The translations under genes and the position numbers were made by a program. A stretch of DNA of 64,000 nt from an uncultured Prevotellaceae bacterium (GTDB lineage: Bacteria > Bacteroidota > Bacteroidia > Bacteroidales > Bacteroidaceae): positions 1-64,000 of the forward strand of contig CACWSX010000006.1 of assembly GCA_902763615.1 (NCBI GenBank). The letters run 5' to 3'. Below the pieces are notes generated by a model. It saw only the letters and a list, made by a program, of their open reading frames with translations, had not been told where the DNA came from and did not search any database. This document shows positions 42,494 through 51,986 of this stretch, one piece after another (within the stretch, counting starts at the first letter, position 1; each line of letters starts with the position of its first letter).

Positions 42494-44221
42494 ATGAATG
42501 TTTTAGAATTAAGCGAACAAGAAATTGGCAGACGCGAGAGTCTGCAGGAATTACGTAATATGGGCATCGACCCATATCCCGCTGCTGAATTTCCTACCAA
42601 TGCATTCAGCACAGAAATCAAAGAGAATTTCAAGGACGAGGAGGAGCGCGAAGTAGTGATCGCCGGTCGAATGATGAGCCGTCGTGTAATGGGTAAGGCC
42701 TCATTTGCCGAACTCCAGGACTCCAAGGGCCGTATTCAGGTGTATATCACCCGCGACGACATCTGCCCAGGCGAAAACAAAGATTTATATAATAATGTAT
42801 TTAAGCGTCTGCTCGATATTGGCGACTTTATCGGTGTCAAGGGTAAGGTGTTCCGTACCCAGACGGGTGAGATTTCCGTACATGCCGCTGAGCTCACGCT
42901 GCTCTCTAAGAGCCTCAAGCCACTGCCCATCGTGAAATATAAGGACGGTGTGGCCTACGACAAATTCGATGATCCTGAGTTGCGTTATCGCCAGCGCTAT
43001 GTTGACCTGGTAGTTAACGAGGGCGTAAAGGACACCTTCCTGAAGCGTGCAACTATCATCCGCACCATGCGTCGCATTCTCGACGAGGCAGGCTATACTG
43101 AGGTTGACACCCCAATCCTGCAAAGCATCGCAGGTGGTGCATCAGCCCGCCCATTCATCACCCACTTCAATGCCCTGAATCAGGATATGTACATGCGTAT
43201 CGCCACAGAGCTGTATCTGAAGCGCCTTATCGTTGGTGGATTCGAGGGTGTTTACGAGATGGGTAAGAACTTCCGCAACGAGGGTATGGACAAGACCCAC
43301 AACCCTGAGTTCACCTGTATGGAGCTCTATGTGAGCTATAAGGACCTGCTGTGGGGTATGGGCTTCACCGAGAAGATGCTCGAGGAGATCTGTACAGCCG
43401 TCAATGGCAAGCCCGAGGTTGAGATCGATGGCAACATCATCTCGTTCAAGGCACCATTCCGTCGCCTGCCTATCCTCGATGCCATCAAGGAGAAAACAGG
43501 TTTCGATTGTGATGGCAAGACTGAGGACGAGATCCGTGTCTTCTGTCTCTCTAAGGGTATGGACGTAGACGAGACCATGGGTAAGGGTAAGCTCATCGAC
43601 GAGCTCTTTGGTGAGTTCTGCGAGGGCACCTTCATCCAACCTACCTTCATCACCGATTATCCCGTTGAGATGTCACCGCTTACCAAGATGCACCGTTCTA
43701 AGCCCGGTCTTACTGAGCGTTTCGAGCTGATGGTCAATGGTAAGGAGCTGGCCAATGCCTATTCTGAGCTCAACGATCCTATCGACCAGGAGGAGCGTTT
43801 CATTGAGCAGATGAAGTTGGCCGATAAGGGCGACGACGAGGCGATGATCATCGATCAGGACTTCCTCCGTGCCTTGCAATATGGCATGCCTCCAACGTTT
43901 GGCATCGGCATCGGCATCGACCGTCTGGTGATGCTGCTCACAGGTAAGTTTGCCATTGGCGAGGTCATGCTGTTCCCGCAGATGAAGCCCGAGAAGAAGA
44001 TTCCTCAGTCCACAGTGGCTGAATGGGCAGAGATCGGCGTTCCAGAGGACATCGTTCCCGTACTCCGCAAGGCTGGTTTCAACCTGATTACAAACATCAA
44101 GGACGAGAAGCCTCAGGGCCTGCAGCAGAAAATCGGCGAGATCTTCAAGAAGTACAAACTCGACCTTCAGAAGCCCTCCGTCGACGACGTCGCTGCTTGG
44201 ATTGAAAAGGCACAAGCTTAA
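42494..44221 (+). CDS. lysS: Lysyl-tRNA synthetase, class II
   Basis: 575 residues from the promoter-supported ATG. The OB-fold anticodon domain (about 55-165; VVIAGRMMSRRVMGKASFAE) precedes the class II core. Motif 2 is KNFRNEGMDKTHNPEFTCMELY (about 257-278) and motif 3 is GIGIGIDRLVMLLTG (about 475-489). The C-terminal ~70 residues are an extension common in Bacteroidetes. It charges tRNA-Lys. gpsA follows after 6 bp. Confidence 0.96.
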   Translation: MNVLELSEQEIGRRESLQELRNMGIDPYPAAEFPTNAFSTEIKENFKDEEEREVVIAGRMMSRRVMGKASFAELQDSKGRIQVYITRDDICPGENKDLYNNVFKRLLDIGDFIGVKGKVFRTQTGEISVHAAELTLLSKSLKPLPIVKYKDGVAYDKFDDPELRYRQRYVDLVVNEGVKDTFLKRATIIRTMRRILDEAGYTEVDTPILQSIAGGASARPFITHFNALNQDMYMRIATELYLKRLIVGGFEGVYEMGKNFRNEGMDKTHNPEFTCMELYVSYKDLLWGMGFTEKMLEEICTAVNGKPEVEIDGNIISFKAPFRRLPILDAIKEKTGFDCDGKTEDEIRVFCLSKGMDVDETMGKGKLIDELFGEFCEGTFIQPTFITDYPVEMSPLTKMHRSKPGLTERFELMVNGKELANAYSELNDPIDQEERFIEQMKLADKGDDEAMIIDQDFLRALQYGMPPTFGIGIGIDRLVMLLTGKFAIGEVMLFPQMKPEKKIPQSTVAEWAEIGVPEDIVPVLRKAGFNLITNIKDEKPQGLQQKIGEIFKKYKLDLQKPSVDDVAAWIEKAQA

Positions 44222-44227
44222 TAAGCG

Positions 44228-45223
44228 ATGTTCGATTGTGGTAAGATAGCGATTATCGGTGGCGGCAGCTGGGCAACAGCCATAGCCAAAATCGTGGTGA
44301 GTCACACCCACCACATTGGTTGGTATATGCGTCGCGATGACCGTATCGACGATTTCCGGCGCCTCGGCCACAACCCCGCCTATCTTACCAGTGTACACTT
44401 TGACGTCAACGAAATCCATTTCGACAACGACATCAACCGCATCGTACAACAGTACGATACATTGGTGTTCGTCACACCGTCGCCCTATCTGAAAGGTCAC
44501 CTCAAGAAACTGAAGACACGCATCCGCGATAAGTTTGTCATCACCGCCATCAAAGGTATCGTGCCCGACGACAACCTCGTCTGCTCGGAATATTTCCATC
44601 AGGTGTTCGACGTACCCTACGACAACATTGCCTGCATCGGCGGTCCTTCTCATGCCGAGGAAGTGGCGCTGGAGCGACTCTCCTACCTCACCGTAGGCTG
44701 TGCCGACCGTGAGAAAGCCATTGCCTTTGCCGAGATCCTCAGCAGCGATTTCATCAAGACCAAGACATCGACCGACGTACTCGGCATCGAGTACTCCAGT
44801 GTGCTGAAGAATGTCTACGCCATCGCAGCGGGGATCTGCAACGGTCTGAAATATGGCGACAACTTCCAGGCTGTGCTCATGGCCAATGCCGTACAGGAGA
44901 TGAACCGTTTCCTCACGGCCGTCTACCCCATCGAGCGCAATGCCTACGACAGTGTGTATCTGGGCGATCTGCTCGTGACGGGCTATAGCAACTTCTCACG
45001 CAACCGCACCTTTGGTACGATGATCGGAAAAGGCTATTCCGTCAAAAGTGCGCAGATCGAGATGGAGATGATTGCCGAGGGCTATTTCGGCACGAAGTGT
45101 ATGAAGGAGATCAACCGCCACTGGCACGTCAACATGCCCATCCTCGATGCCGTCTACAACATCCTGTATGAGCGTATCGCCCCACAGATCGAAATCAAGC
45201 TTTTAACCGATTCGTTCAGATAA
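44228..45223 (+). CDS. gpsA: Glycerol-3-phosphate dehydrogenase (NAD(P)+)
   Basis: 331 residues. It reduces dihydroxyacetone phosphate to sn-glycerol-3-phosphate for phospholipid synthesis. The Rossmann motif is IIGGGSWATAIAKIV (about 9-23), then FVTPSPYL, AIKGIVPDD and the catalytic Lys region LKNVYAIAAGICNGLKYGDN (about 196-215). The lysS-gpsA-pgi order links it to central metabolism; pgi follows after 33 bp. Confidence 0.94.
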   Translation: MFDCGKIAIIGGGSWATAIAKIVVSHTHHIGWYMRRDDRIDDFRRLGHNPAYLTSVHFDVNEIHFDNDINRIVQQYDTLVFVTPSPYLKGHLKKLKTRIRDKFVITAIKGIVPDDNLVCSEYFHQVFDVPYDNIACIGGPSHAEEVALERLSYLTVGCADREKAIAFAEILSSDFIKTKTSTDVLGIEYSSVLKNVYAIAAGICNGLKYGDNFQAVLMANAVQEMNRFLTAVYPIERNAYDSVYLGDLLVTGYSNFSRNRTFGTMIGKGYSVKSAQIEMEMIAEGYFGTKCMKEINRHWHVNMPILDAVYNILYERIAPQIEIKLLTDSFR

Positions 45224-45256
45224 TATCTTGACAGAATTAATAAATACATAATTATT

Positions 45257-46609
45257 ATGAGTAACATTAAACTTGACATTACAAAGGCAGCCTGCTTCTT
45301 GGGAGCTGGCGCAGTAGAGGCTTTCGAGCCAAAGGTAAAGGCCGCCCAGCAGGCGCTGGAAGACGGCACATGTCCCGGTAACGATTTCTTAGGATGGCTT
45401 CATCTGCCCTCCAGCATCACGCCTGCCTTCATCGACGAGTTGCAGGCCTGTGCCAATACGCTGCGCACCAACTGCGAGGCGATTGTCGTAGCTGGCATCG
45501 GCGGCAGCTATCTCGGCGCCCGTGCCGTCATCGAGGCCCTGAGCAACTCATTTGCCTGGTTGGTTAAGGACACTAAAAATCCCACCATCCTCTTCGCCGG
45601 CAACAACATCGGCGAGGATTATCTCTTCGAACTGACCGAGTATCTCAAGGATAAGAAGTTCGGTGTGATCAACATCTCCAAGAGCGGCACCACCACCGAG
45701 ACTGCCCTCACCTTCCGTCTGCTGAAGAAGCAGTGCGAGGCTCAGCGCGGCAAGGACGAGGCCAAGAAGGTCATCGTCGCCATCACCGACGCCAAGAAAG
45801 GCGCTGCCCGCACCTGTGCCGACAAGGAGGGTTACAAGAGCTTCATCATCCCCGACAACGTGGGTGGCCGTTTCTCTGTGCTCACACCGGTAGGTCTGCT
45901 GCCCATCGCCTGTGCCGGATTTGACATCAAGGAACTTGTTGGCGGTGCACAGGATATGGAGAAGGCATGTGGCAAGGACGTTCCCTTTGCCGAGAACCCC
46001 GCTGCCCAGTATGCTGCCGTGCGTAACGGTCTCTACCAGAACGGCAAGAAGATCGAGATCATGGTCAACTTCCAGCCCAAGCTCCACTTCATGAGCGAAT
46101 GGTGGAAGCAGCTCTATGGCGAGTCGGAGGGTAAGGACAAGAAGGGCATCTTCCCCGCCAGCGTCGACTTCACCACCGACCTCCACTCAATGGGTCAGTG
46201 GATCCAGGACGGCGAGCGCACCATCTTCGAGACCGTCATCAGCGTCGAAGAGCCTGAAAAGAAACTGCTCTTCCCCGAGGACGAAGAGAATCTCGATGGC
46301 CTGAACTTCCTCGCTGGCAAGCGCGTCGACGAAGTAAACAAGATGGCCGAGCTCGGCACCCGTCTGGCTCATGTCGACGGTGGTGTGCCCAATATCCGCA
46401 TCAGCATGCCGCGCCTCAATGAGCGTTATCTCGGACAACTCATCTATTTCTTCGAAATCGGTTGTGGCATCAGCGGCAATGTGCTGGGTGTGAACCCATT
46501 CAACCAGCCCGGTGTAGAGGCCTATAAGAAGAATATGTTTGCCCTGCTCGACAAACCCGGCTACGAGGAAGACAGCAAGGCCATCAAGGCTCGTCTGGCC
46601 ACAGAATAA
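45257..46609 (+). CDS. pgi: Glucose-6-phosphate isomerase
   Basis: 450 residues, the short bacterial form. It interconverts glucose-6-phosphate and fructose-6-phosphate. Phosphate-binding [16 protein letters not shown] (about 141-156) and the catalytic Glu region [11 protein letters not shown] / [19 protein letters not shown] (about 300-318) are clear. The stop overlaps the start of the next gene by one base, suggesting coupled expression with a sugar-phosphate phosphatase or mutase. Confidence 0.96.
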   Translation: MSNIKLDITKAACFLGAGAVEAFEPKVKAAQQALEDGTCPGNDFLGWLHLPSSITPAFIDELQACANTLRTNCEAIVVAGIGGSYLGARAVIEALSNSFAWLVKDTKNPTILFAGNNIGEDYLFELTEYLKDKKFGVINISKSGTTTETALTFRLLKKQCEAQRGKDEAKKVIVAITDAKKGAARTCADKEGYKSFIIPDNVGGRFSVLTPVGLLPIACAGFDIKELVGGAQDMEKACGKDVPFAENPAAQYAAVRNGLYQNGKKIEIMVNFQPKLHFMSEWWKQLYGESEGKDKKGIFPASVDFTTDLHSMGQWIQDGERTIFETVISVEEPEKKLLFPEDEENLDGLNFLAGKRVDEVNKMAELGTRLAHVDGGVPNIRISMPRLNERYLGQLIYFFEIGCGISGNVLGVNPFNQPGVEAYKKNMFALLDKPGYEEDSKAIKARLATE

Positions 46610-47337
46610 TGTATCAGCTCGCAATTAAACAATACTTAGAAAGACACGGCTTTGAGGCACTCAGCCCCAAAGCCGTGCTCTTTGACATGGACGGCGTACT
46701 CTACGACTCTATGCCCAATCACGCCATTGCCTGGCAGCAGTCGATGGCACAGTTCGGCATCACAATGACCGCCGACGACGCCTATGCCACTGAGGGAGCG
46801 CGAGGTGTCGACACCATCCGGAAGATGGTCATGCTACAGCAAGGTCGCGAAATCGACGAGGCCGAGGCGCAGCGCATGTACGATGTCAAGAGCCATATCT
46901 TCCACCAACTCCCCGAGGCGTCCATCATGCCCGGCATCCTCCCCCTCATGCAGCAGATCCACGACGACGGCATCCAGATCGGTGTCGTCACGGGCAGCGG
47001 ACAGAAGCCCCTCATCAAGCGCATCCTCAAGGATTTCGGCACATTTGTCGATGAGGCGCATATCACCACCGCCTACAACGTGCGTCGTGGCAAACCCAAA
47101 CCCGATCCTTACCTCATGGGGCTTCGCAAGGCCGGCGATTTAATGCCTTACGAAGCCATCGTTGTAGAAAATGCCCCCTTGGGCATCCAAGCCGGTGTGG
47201 CAGCGAAGATCTTCACCATTGCCGTCAACACAGGACCCTTGTCCGTGCAGACACTCCTCGACGCCAATGCCGATCTGCTCTTCCCTACCATGCCCGACTT
47301 CAGTGCCAACTGGGGAAAACTCATACAGTCGCTCTAA
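46609..47337 (+). CDS. HAD-superfamily hydrolase (beta-phosphoglucomutase-like)
   Basis: 242 residues. Motif I is FDMDGVLYDSMPNH (about 25-38, nucleophile and acid Asp), with a helical cap domain (about 40-105), motif II VVTGSGQ (about 126-132), motif III Lys in RGKPKPDPYL, and motif IV VVENAPLGIQAG. This subgroup includes sugar-phosphate phosphatases and beta-phosphoglucomutases. The position behind pgi favours a sugar-phosphate substrate, which is inference. It has an unusual ~20-residue N-terminal helix before motif I. Confidence 0.88.
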   Translation: MYQLAIKQYLERHGFEALSPKAVLFDMDGVLYDSMPNHAIAWQQSMAQFGITMTADDAYATEGARGVDTIRKMVMLQQGREIDEAEAQRMYDVKSHIFHQLPEASIMPGILPLMQQIHDDGIQIGVVTGSGQKPLIKRILKDFGTFVDEAHITTAYNVRRGKPKPDPYLMGLRKAGDLMPYEAIVVENAPLGIQAGVAAKIFTIAVNTGPLSVQTLLDANADLLFPTMPDFSANWGKLIQSL

Positions 47338-47354
47338 TCCTGTCCTTCGCGCCG

Positions 47355-48194
47355 TCACTTTACGCGTTTCATGCTGAAGGTAGCGGTATAGGTAGTGCCG
47401 TCGGCCTTCTGCCGGAGAGCCGTCCATTTCATCACGTCGTTCTCGATGGATTCGATCTCCCAGCTCTCGCGGTTCTCCTTGTCATTACCGACGTTCTTCC
47501 AGCGCGAGCAAAGCAGCGTACCGTCGACGAAGTATTCTGACATGGTGTTGACATCAGCCACCCACTCACCCTTGTCGTTCTGACGATAATAGACGAAAGT
47601 GCCGTCGGCCTTGTATTCCCATCGGTGCGGCAGCCCGTCGCTATACTCGTCCTGCTCACTGGTGCGGATACCCTCCCAGGTGCCGACGACGTCGGTGCTG
47701 TAGTCGTGCTTCACACGGATCTTACGCTCATTCGGATAGCTTGTCACTCTGTAAGGCTTACCGTCTACATGTGTCTCATTGCTGGCGTTGAGGCGCATCT
47801 CGTCGTCGTTGATGAGGATGAAGGTAGGCTGTTGCTTAAACATGATGTTGGTACCAGCCACATTTACCGTTTGCACACAAGTATTCTTGCCCGTAATCGT
47901 GTAACTGCCTTCACAGTGATCGACCCACACATTCAGGTCGGTGATAGCATTGATCGACAGACTGTAATAGAACTTGTTGTCTGGTCCATAGGTCAGCACC
48001 TGCTTAGAGTCTGTCGGCACAAGTTTACCATCCACTTCATCCATCATCCATTTTCCGATTAACTTCTCGGCCAGGTTGTCAACAGCGGGATTGTCGGCAG
48101 GGAGATCGTTGTTACTACATGCCGTCAGCACATTTGCACCGCAGATAAGGATAGCGGTCAACATCCATAATACATTCTTTCTCATTTTTTCCAA
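47355..48194 (-). CDS. Lipoprotein with two lipocalin-like repeats
   Basis: 279 residues (ATG at 48185, MRKNVLW, is an equally good start). The lipoprotein signal ends at LTACSNND. Two similar beta-rich halves follow, each with a G.W..... opening (IGKWMMDEVDGK and VGTWEGIRTSEQ) typical of the lipocalin-like domains found in Bacteroidales lipoproteins. No enzymatic motif. It follows the nucleoside-hydrolase gene by 7 bp on the same strand, so it is probably co-transcribed. The signal sequence resembles that of the upstream lipoprotein, as if the leaders were shared. Confidence 0.75.
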   Translation of the reverse strand: MEKMRKNVLWMLTAILICGANVLTACSNNDLPADNPAVDNLAEKLIGKWMMDEVDGKLVPTDSKQVLTYGPDNKFYYSLSINAITDLNVWVDHCEGSYTITGKNTCVQTVNVAGTNIMFKQQPTFILINDDEMRLNASNETHVDGKPYRVTSYPNERKIRVKHDYSTDVVGTWEGIRTSEQDEYSDGLPHRWEYKADGTFVYYRQNDKGEWVADVNTMSEYFVDGTLLCSRWKNVGNDKENRESWEIESIENDVMKWTALRQKADGTTYTATFSMKRVK

Positions 48195-48201
48195 AATTAA
48201 A

Positions 48202-49260
48202 TTATCTCATCTTTGTATAATTCCTGATTTTCTCCAACATGGCATCACACCACGCTTTAGAACCCGGAATCTGATAGCGGTCATTGCCTGTGGCCTTCGG
48301 CGTGAAAATGGTTCCACACGCTTCTGTGAGGGTGACAACACCGCGCCCGGAGAGCGTGAACGCTGCGTCGCCCTCTACGGCCTGGATCACCACCATCGGA
48401 TCCCACATCTTCTGCCCAGTGTCGCAGTTGTACTTCATATAGACCTGCTTGATGGGGTGAATGTCAGTCCAGTCTATGTCACTGATCACAGTCTCAGGCC
48501 TGTAGTCGATCTCGTTGCCCACCTCCATGGGCGAGAAGACGACATCCACTTCGCGAGGCCACGATTCAAAGAACTGTTTGGCATACGTCAGATCCTGAAG
48601 GAAATTATAGTCGGGCTCTTCCGACAGTGAGAATATACCGGCCATCATGTAGAGGCATTTCACCTTCTGGCGCACCAGTTCTACACCCGTGAGCGGTGAG
48701 ATGTCGTCGGGCTTAGAAGCCAGCAGCTGGACCAGACAGGTCACAAAGCCTGTCGAGCAGATGCTCACCGAATGGTCGGGCTGTGCGGCCAGCAGCTGCC
48801 GGTAGAGTTGCCATCCGTCAGGCAGTTTGGAATAGTCGCTGATGGTTCTCATAAACATCAGTTTCCCCTCGTCAGTCTTATGATTGCTGAGATTCTTGTA
48901 ATCGATAAACACCGTAGAATTCTTGATACCATTGCGCTCCACACCGACGGGCAGGTTGCCATAGCCGAAGTATGTATTCATCACATCGATCAAAACGGCA
49001 TTGGCCTCACCTGGACGGTTCGCCACGATACCGAGCAGTTTGCAGCGCCCTTCGTCTGCATAGCGATAGAGCATCTCCATGGCGATGAGGTCATCGGCCG
49101 AAGAGCCGATATCCGTGTCGAGTATCACGAGGGGCACACCCTTGTATTCTGATTGTCCTGGCTGTACGGGGTTGTCATTAATGTCCGCTGTACACGATGA
49201 GAGTAAAGATGAAACGCAAACAAGAATAGCGGCCATCAACCATTGCATGTTTTTTTTCAT
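48202..49260 (-). CDS. Lipoprotein nucleoside hydrolase-like protein
   Basis: 352 residues from MKKNMQWLMAAILVC, with lipobox LLSSC. The codon at 49269 is possible but gives a poorer signal. The inosine-uridine nucleoside hydrolase signature DTDIGSSADDLIAME (about 47-61) departs from the usual DTDxGxDDA by an inserted residue yet keeps the Asp set that binds Ca2+. The C-terminal region has SDIDWTDIHPI and the DPMVVIQAVEGD element. It probably splits nucleosides (or related N-glycosides) in the periplasm, so salvage is likely. It has its own consensus promoter. Confidence 0.82.
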   Translation of the reverse strand: MKKNMQWLMAAILVCVSSLLSSCTADINDNPVQPGQSEYKGVPLVILDTDIGSSADDLIAMEMLYRYADEGRCKLLGIVANRPGEANAVLIDVMNTYFGYGNLPVGVERNGIKNSTVFIDYKNLSNHKTDEGKLMFMRTISDYSKLPDGWQLYRQLLAAQPDHSVSICSTGFVTCLVQLLASKPDDISPLTGVELVRQKVKCLYMMAGIFSLSEEPDYNFLQDLTYAKQFFESWPREVDVVFSPMEVGNEIDYRPETVISDIDWTDIHPIKQVYMKYNCDTGQKMWDPMVVIQAVEGDAAFTLSGRGVVTLTEACGTIFTPKATGNDRYQIPGSKAWCDAMLEKIRNYTKMR

Positions 49261-49318
49261 TGTCAGCACGGTGATTATTATATTAACATTTAGACCTCTC
49301 TGGAAGTCATACCGTTTG

Positions 49319-49350
49319 CAAAGATAGAAATAAAAATTGGTTTCGCCAAA
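49319..49350 (-). promoter_or_regulatory. Promoter of the nucleoside-hydrolase lipoprotein gene
   Basis: Minus strand TTTG (49347-49350), 20 bp, TATCTTTG (49319-49326). Confidence 0.75.
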
Positions 49351-49397
49351 GATTATATGCCAAAAACATGCATATATAAAGAAAACAAGGAATATAT

Positions 49398-49428
49398 TTT
49401 GTCTTTCGATGTATTATTGTTATCTTTG
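49398..49428 (+). promoter_or_regulatory. Promoter of the isomerase-like gene
   Basis: TTTG (49398-49401), 19 bp, TATCTTTG (49421-49428), 13 bp before the ATG at 49442. It rules out the in-frame start at 49337. Confidence 0.75.
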
Positions 49429-49441
49429 CAGCATAGAAAGT

Positions 49442-50578
49442 ATGAAACAGAAGATAAGCATTTACACACTGACGTCGGAATTGCACGACGAGAAAGCAGT
49501 AGGCGCTGCGACCAAAGTGTTCTTGGAGAGCCTTGGTCTAGCCTATGAACTGAAGGGAGCCGATTACTCCGATTACGGCAGCAGCGGCCTCCACATCATT
49601 TATGTACGCACGGGCGGCACCGAGAGCATCTTCCTAAGGCTGCTCCCTCAACTGCAGAAAAAGTCATCACGGCCTTTCTATCTGCTGACATCGGGGAAGA
49701 GCAATTCGTTGGCGGCTTCGATGGAGATCCTCTCCTACCTGCGACAGCATCAGCTGAAGGGCGAGATCATTCACGGCAGTCAGCCGTATATCACCCGTCG
49801 CATCACCTTGCTGGCCAAGATTGAGGAAGCATACCAACAACTCGACGGCATCCGATTAGGCATCATCGGCAAACCCTCCGACTGGCTGATTTCCAGCTAT
49901 GCCGACAAACAGGAGGTGAAGGCTCGTCTAGGCATCCACCTCGTGAGCATTCCTATGCTGGAACTGCTCCAGACAGTGGGCAGTGGAACCACCGAGGATA
50001 TCTATCAGGCGCTGAAGACCATCGCCGACAATCATCAGCTGAAAGGCTTCACACTGCGCTGCTTCGATCTGCTGACGGCTGTCAGAAACACGGGCTGCCT
50101 GGCATTGGCAAGACTTAATGCCGAAGGTTTGGTGGCCGGTTGCGAAGGCGATGTACCCGCCATGCTTTCGATGATGATGGTGCGCGCGCTGTTCGGCATC
50201 TCCGGTTTTCAGGCGAATCCATCAGCCATCGACCCCGAAACAGGCGAGATCTTGCTAGCCCACTGCACGATTCCGCTCGACATGGTAGAAAGCTATGAGC
50301 TTGACACGCATTTTGAATCGGGCATCGGTGTGGGTGTCAGGGGATTCATGAAGGAAGGCCCCGTCACCATCTTCAAAGTGTCTGGCGACCTGCAGCGCCA
50401 CTTCATCGCCGAGGGCACCTTAGTGCGCAATCAGCAGAAGCCAGACCTCTGCCGCACACAACAGGCAATCCAACTTGCCGACAAATCACAGGCCAGCTAT
50501 TTTCTTACCGACCCCATCGGCAATCACCATATTGTCCTCCCCGGCCATCACAAGGAGCTCCTCGAAGGTCTCTTTTAA
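49442..50578 (+). CDS. L-fucose/L-arabinose isomerase-like protein
   Basis: 378 residues, cytoplasmic. It resembles the FucI/AraA C-terminal-domain family: an N-terminal Rossmann-like part with YVRTGGTES (about 51-59) and a LGIIGKPSDW segment, then CEGDVPAMLSMMMVRAL (about 238-254), where the Cys-Glu-Gly-Asp element carries a metal-ligand Glu/Asp. It is shorter than true L-fucose isomerase (~590), like the uncharacterised 'fucose isomerase-like' group. A sugar or sugar-acid isomerase role is plausible. It is a single gene between a promoter and a terminator. Confidence 0.75.
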   Translation: MKQKISIYTLTSELHDEKAVGAATKVFLESLGLAYELKGADYSDYGSSGLHIIYVRTGGTESIFLRLLPQLQKKSSRPFYLLTSGKSNSLAASMEILSYLRQHQLKGEIIHGSQPYITRRITLLAKIEEAYQQLDGIRLGIIGKPSDWLISSYADKQEVKARLGIHLVSIPMLELLQTVGSGTTEDIYQALKTIADNHQLKGFTLRCFDLLTAVRNTGCLALARLNAEGLVAGCEGDVPAMLSMMMVRALFGISGFQANPSAIDPETGEILLAHCTIPLDMVESYELDTHFESGIGVGVRGFMKEGPVTIFKVSGDLQRHFIAEGTLVRNQQKPDLCRTQQAIQLADKSQASYFLTDPIGNHHIVLPGHHKELLEGLF

Positions 50579-50594
50579 AATATGTGGGAGCACA

Positions 50595-50628
50595 AAAAAA
50601 GCGGGCCTTGCGGCTCGCTTTTCTTTTT
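50595..50628 (+). terminator. Terminator after the isomerase-like gene
   Basis: AAAGCGGGCC / GGCTCGCTTT stem with loop TTGC and flanking A and T runs (TTTTCTTTTT). Confidence 0.88.
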
Positions 50629-50648
50629 GAACTCACTGGGGGAGTCCA

Positions 50649-50867
50649 CTATTCATTAGTCACCGAGAAGTCGCTGGCAGCATATATGGCGGTGGTTTCC
50701 ATGTGGTTCAGCACGATCGACGGGTTCAGTGTGTACTTGTACACCTTGGCTGTCTCGCCGTTCTTCTTGGCCTTAAAGGTCACCATATATTTGGCGTGTA
50801 TGGTGTAGCAACCAATATTCAGTTCATCACCGTTTGGCAAGGTATTAGGAAATTCCTGGTACACCAT
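50649..50867 (-). CDS. Small hypothetical protein or gene fragment (72 aa)
   Basis: 72 residues starting 3 bp after the stop of the AI-2E-type gene, beta-rich (YTIHAKYMVTFKAKK, KVYKYTLNPSIVL) with no signal peptide. The composition resembles the C-terminal end of a secreted beta-sandwich or lipoprotein domain, so it could be the remnant of a lost gene placed in the operon. No family is recognised. Its end is 20 bp from the terminator of the converging gene. Confidence 0.35.
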   Translation of the reverse strand: MVYQEFPNTLPNGDELNIGCYTIHAKYMVTFKAKKNGETAKVYKYTLNPSIVLNHMETTAIYAASDFSVTNE

Positions 50868-50870
50868 TTA

Positions 50871-51986
50871 TTAAGACTCCGATGATTCCTGCGGTGTAAT
50901 AAGGTCATCTTTCCGGATTACATATTTCTGGTAATAGTTGATGCTCAGCGTGGTGAGGGGCAGGGCGATGATCATGCCAAGAATGCCCAACAGCGAACCC
51001 CAGATGGAAAGCGACAACAGGATGATGGCCGCATGGAGACCCGTCACATGGCCCATGATCTTCGGTGTGAGGATGGTGTCCTGAATCGTCTGTACGACAG
51101 CAAACACAATGAGCACCAATAACATGATGAACCAGAAGTTCTGACCGGTGTCGGCCGCCTTCACAATGGCGAGCAGAATGGCTGGTACAAATCCGAGTAA
51201 CTGCAGGTAAGGCACCATATTGAGCAAGCCGATAAACATGCCCAAGCCCACAGCGATGGGGAAGTCGATGATAAGGAAGCCGATGCTGAACAGGATACCT
51301 ACGCACAAGGCCACTAAGGCCTGACCGCGAAAATACTTGTTCATACTCTCCTCCACATCACTGACGACCTGAATGGCAAAGCCACGATAACGTTCAGGCA
51401 GCAGATTGGGCCAGCCTTTATTGATATCCTCATAATCCAATAATATCAATAAGGTATAGAGGGCCACCATTGTCAGTGTGAACACGCTCGACACGATGCT
51501 GACAGACTGGGAGATGATATCCCACAGTTTCGGCACCGTGACCTTGATACCCTCCAAGAAGCCGTTCTGCGTCACAATGGCCTGTATCTGTTCGGCGCTC
51601 AGATGATTGCGCACATACTCCTGCACCATTCGGGGAATATTGCTGAACGTCTCATTATCAGCAAGATAAGCCACCAACAGATCCTTCACCCGCATGCTCT
51701 CCTCGACCATCGGCGGAATCATCAGCAAGAAGACAACCGTCAGCACCAGCCCTGTCACGAGGAAAGCGCTGAGGATGCCAAGAATGCGGTATTTCATCCG
51801 ACAACGGTATTGGAAGAATTTCACCAGGGGGAAGAGCAGATAGGCGATGAGCCAAGCCAGGAAAAACGGCACAAGCACATTACTCAGCCGATTGAGCAAC
51901 ATCACGATGCCCACCAGTATCACTACACCGATGGCGCCACGTATGAAGCTATCAAACGTGATCTGTCCTCTCTCATTCGTCCTCAT
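50871..51986 (-). CDS. AI-2E family permease (UPF0118/YdiK type)
   Basis: 371 residues from MRTNERGQITFD; the frame extends upstream but that part lies inside the preceding gene. Seven to eight membrane helices: an N-terminal pair (about 18-55), a helix at 63-85, a periplasmic coiled section, then a C-terminal bundle with PIAVGLGMFIGLLNMVPYLQ and TILTPKIMGHVTGLHAAIILLS, the conserved family signature. Members have been linked to autoinducer-2 export or Na+/H+ exchange; the substrate here is open. It overlaps the DUF4738 lipoprotein gene by 14 bp. Confidence 0.9.
   Translation of the reverse strand: MRTNERGQITFDSFIRGAIGVVILVGIVMLLNRLSNVLVPFFLAWLIAYLLFPLVKFFQYRCRMKYRILGILSAFLVTGLVLTVVFLLMIPPMVEESMRVKDLLVAYLADNETFSNIPRMVQEYVRNHLSAEQIQAIVTQNGFLEGIKVTVPKLWDIISQSVSIVSSVFTLTMVALYTLLILLDYEDINKGWPNLLPERYRGFAIQVVSDVEESMNKYFRGQALVALCVGILFSIGFLIIDFPIAVGLGMFIGLLNMVPYLQLLGFVPAILLAIVKAADTGQNFWFIMLLVLIVFAVVQTIQDTILTPKIMGHVTGLHAAIILLSLSIWGSLLGILGMIIALPLTTLSINYYQKYVIRKDDLITPQESSES

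Noticed and set aside
43673-44653. 326-residue minus-strand frame over lysS/gpsA
   Set aside because: Antisense to two certain genes; composition is that of a shadow frame.
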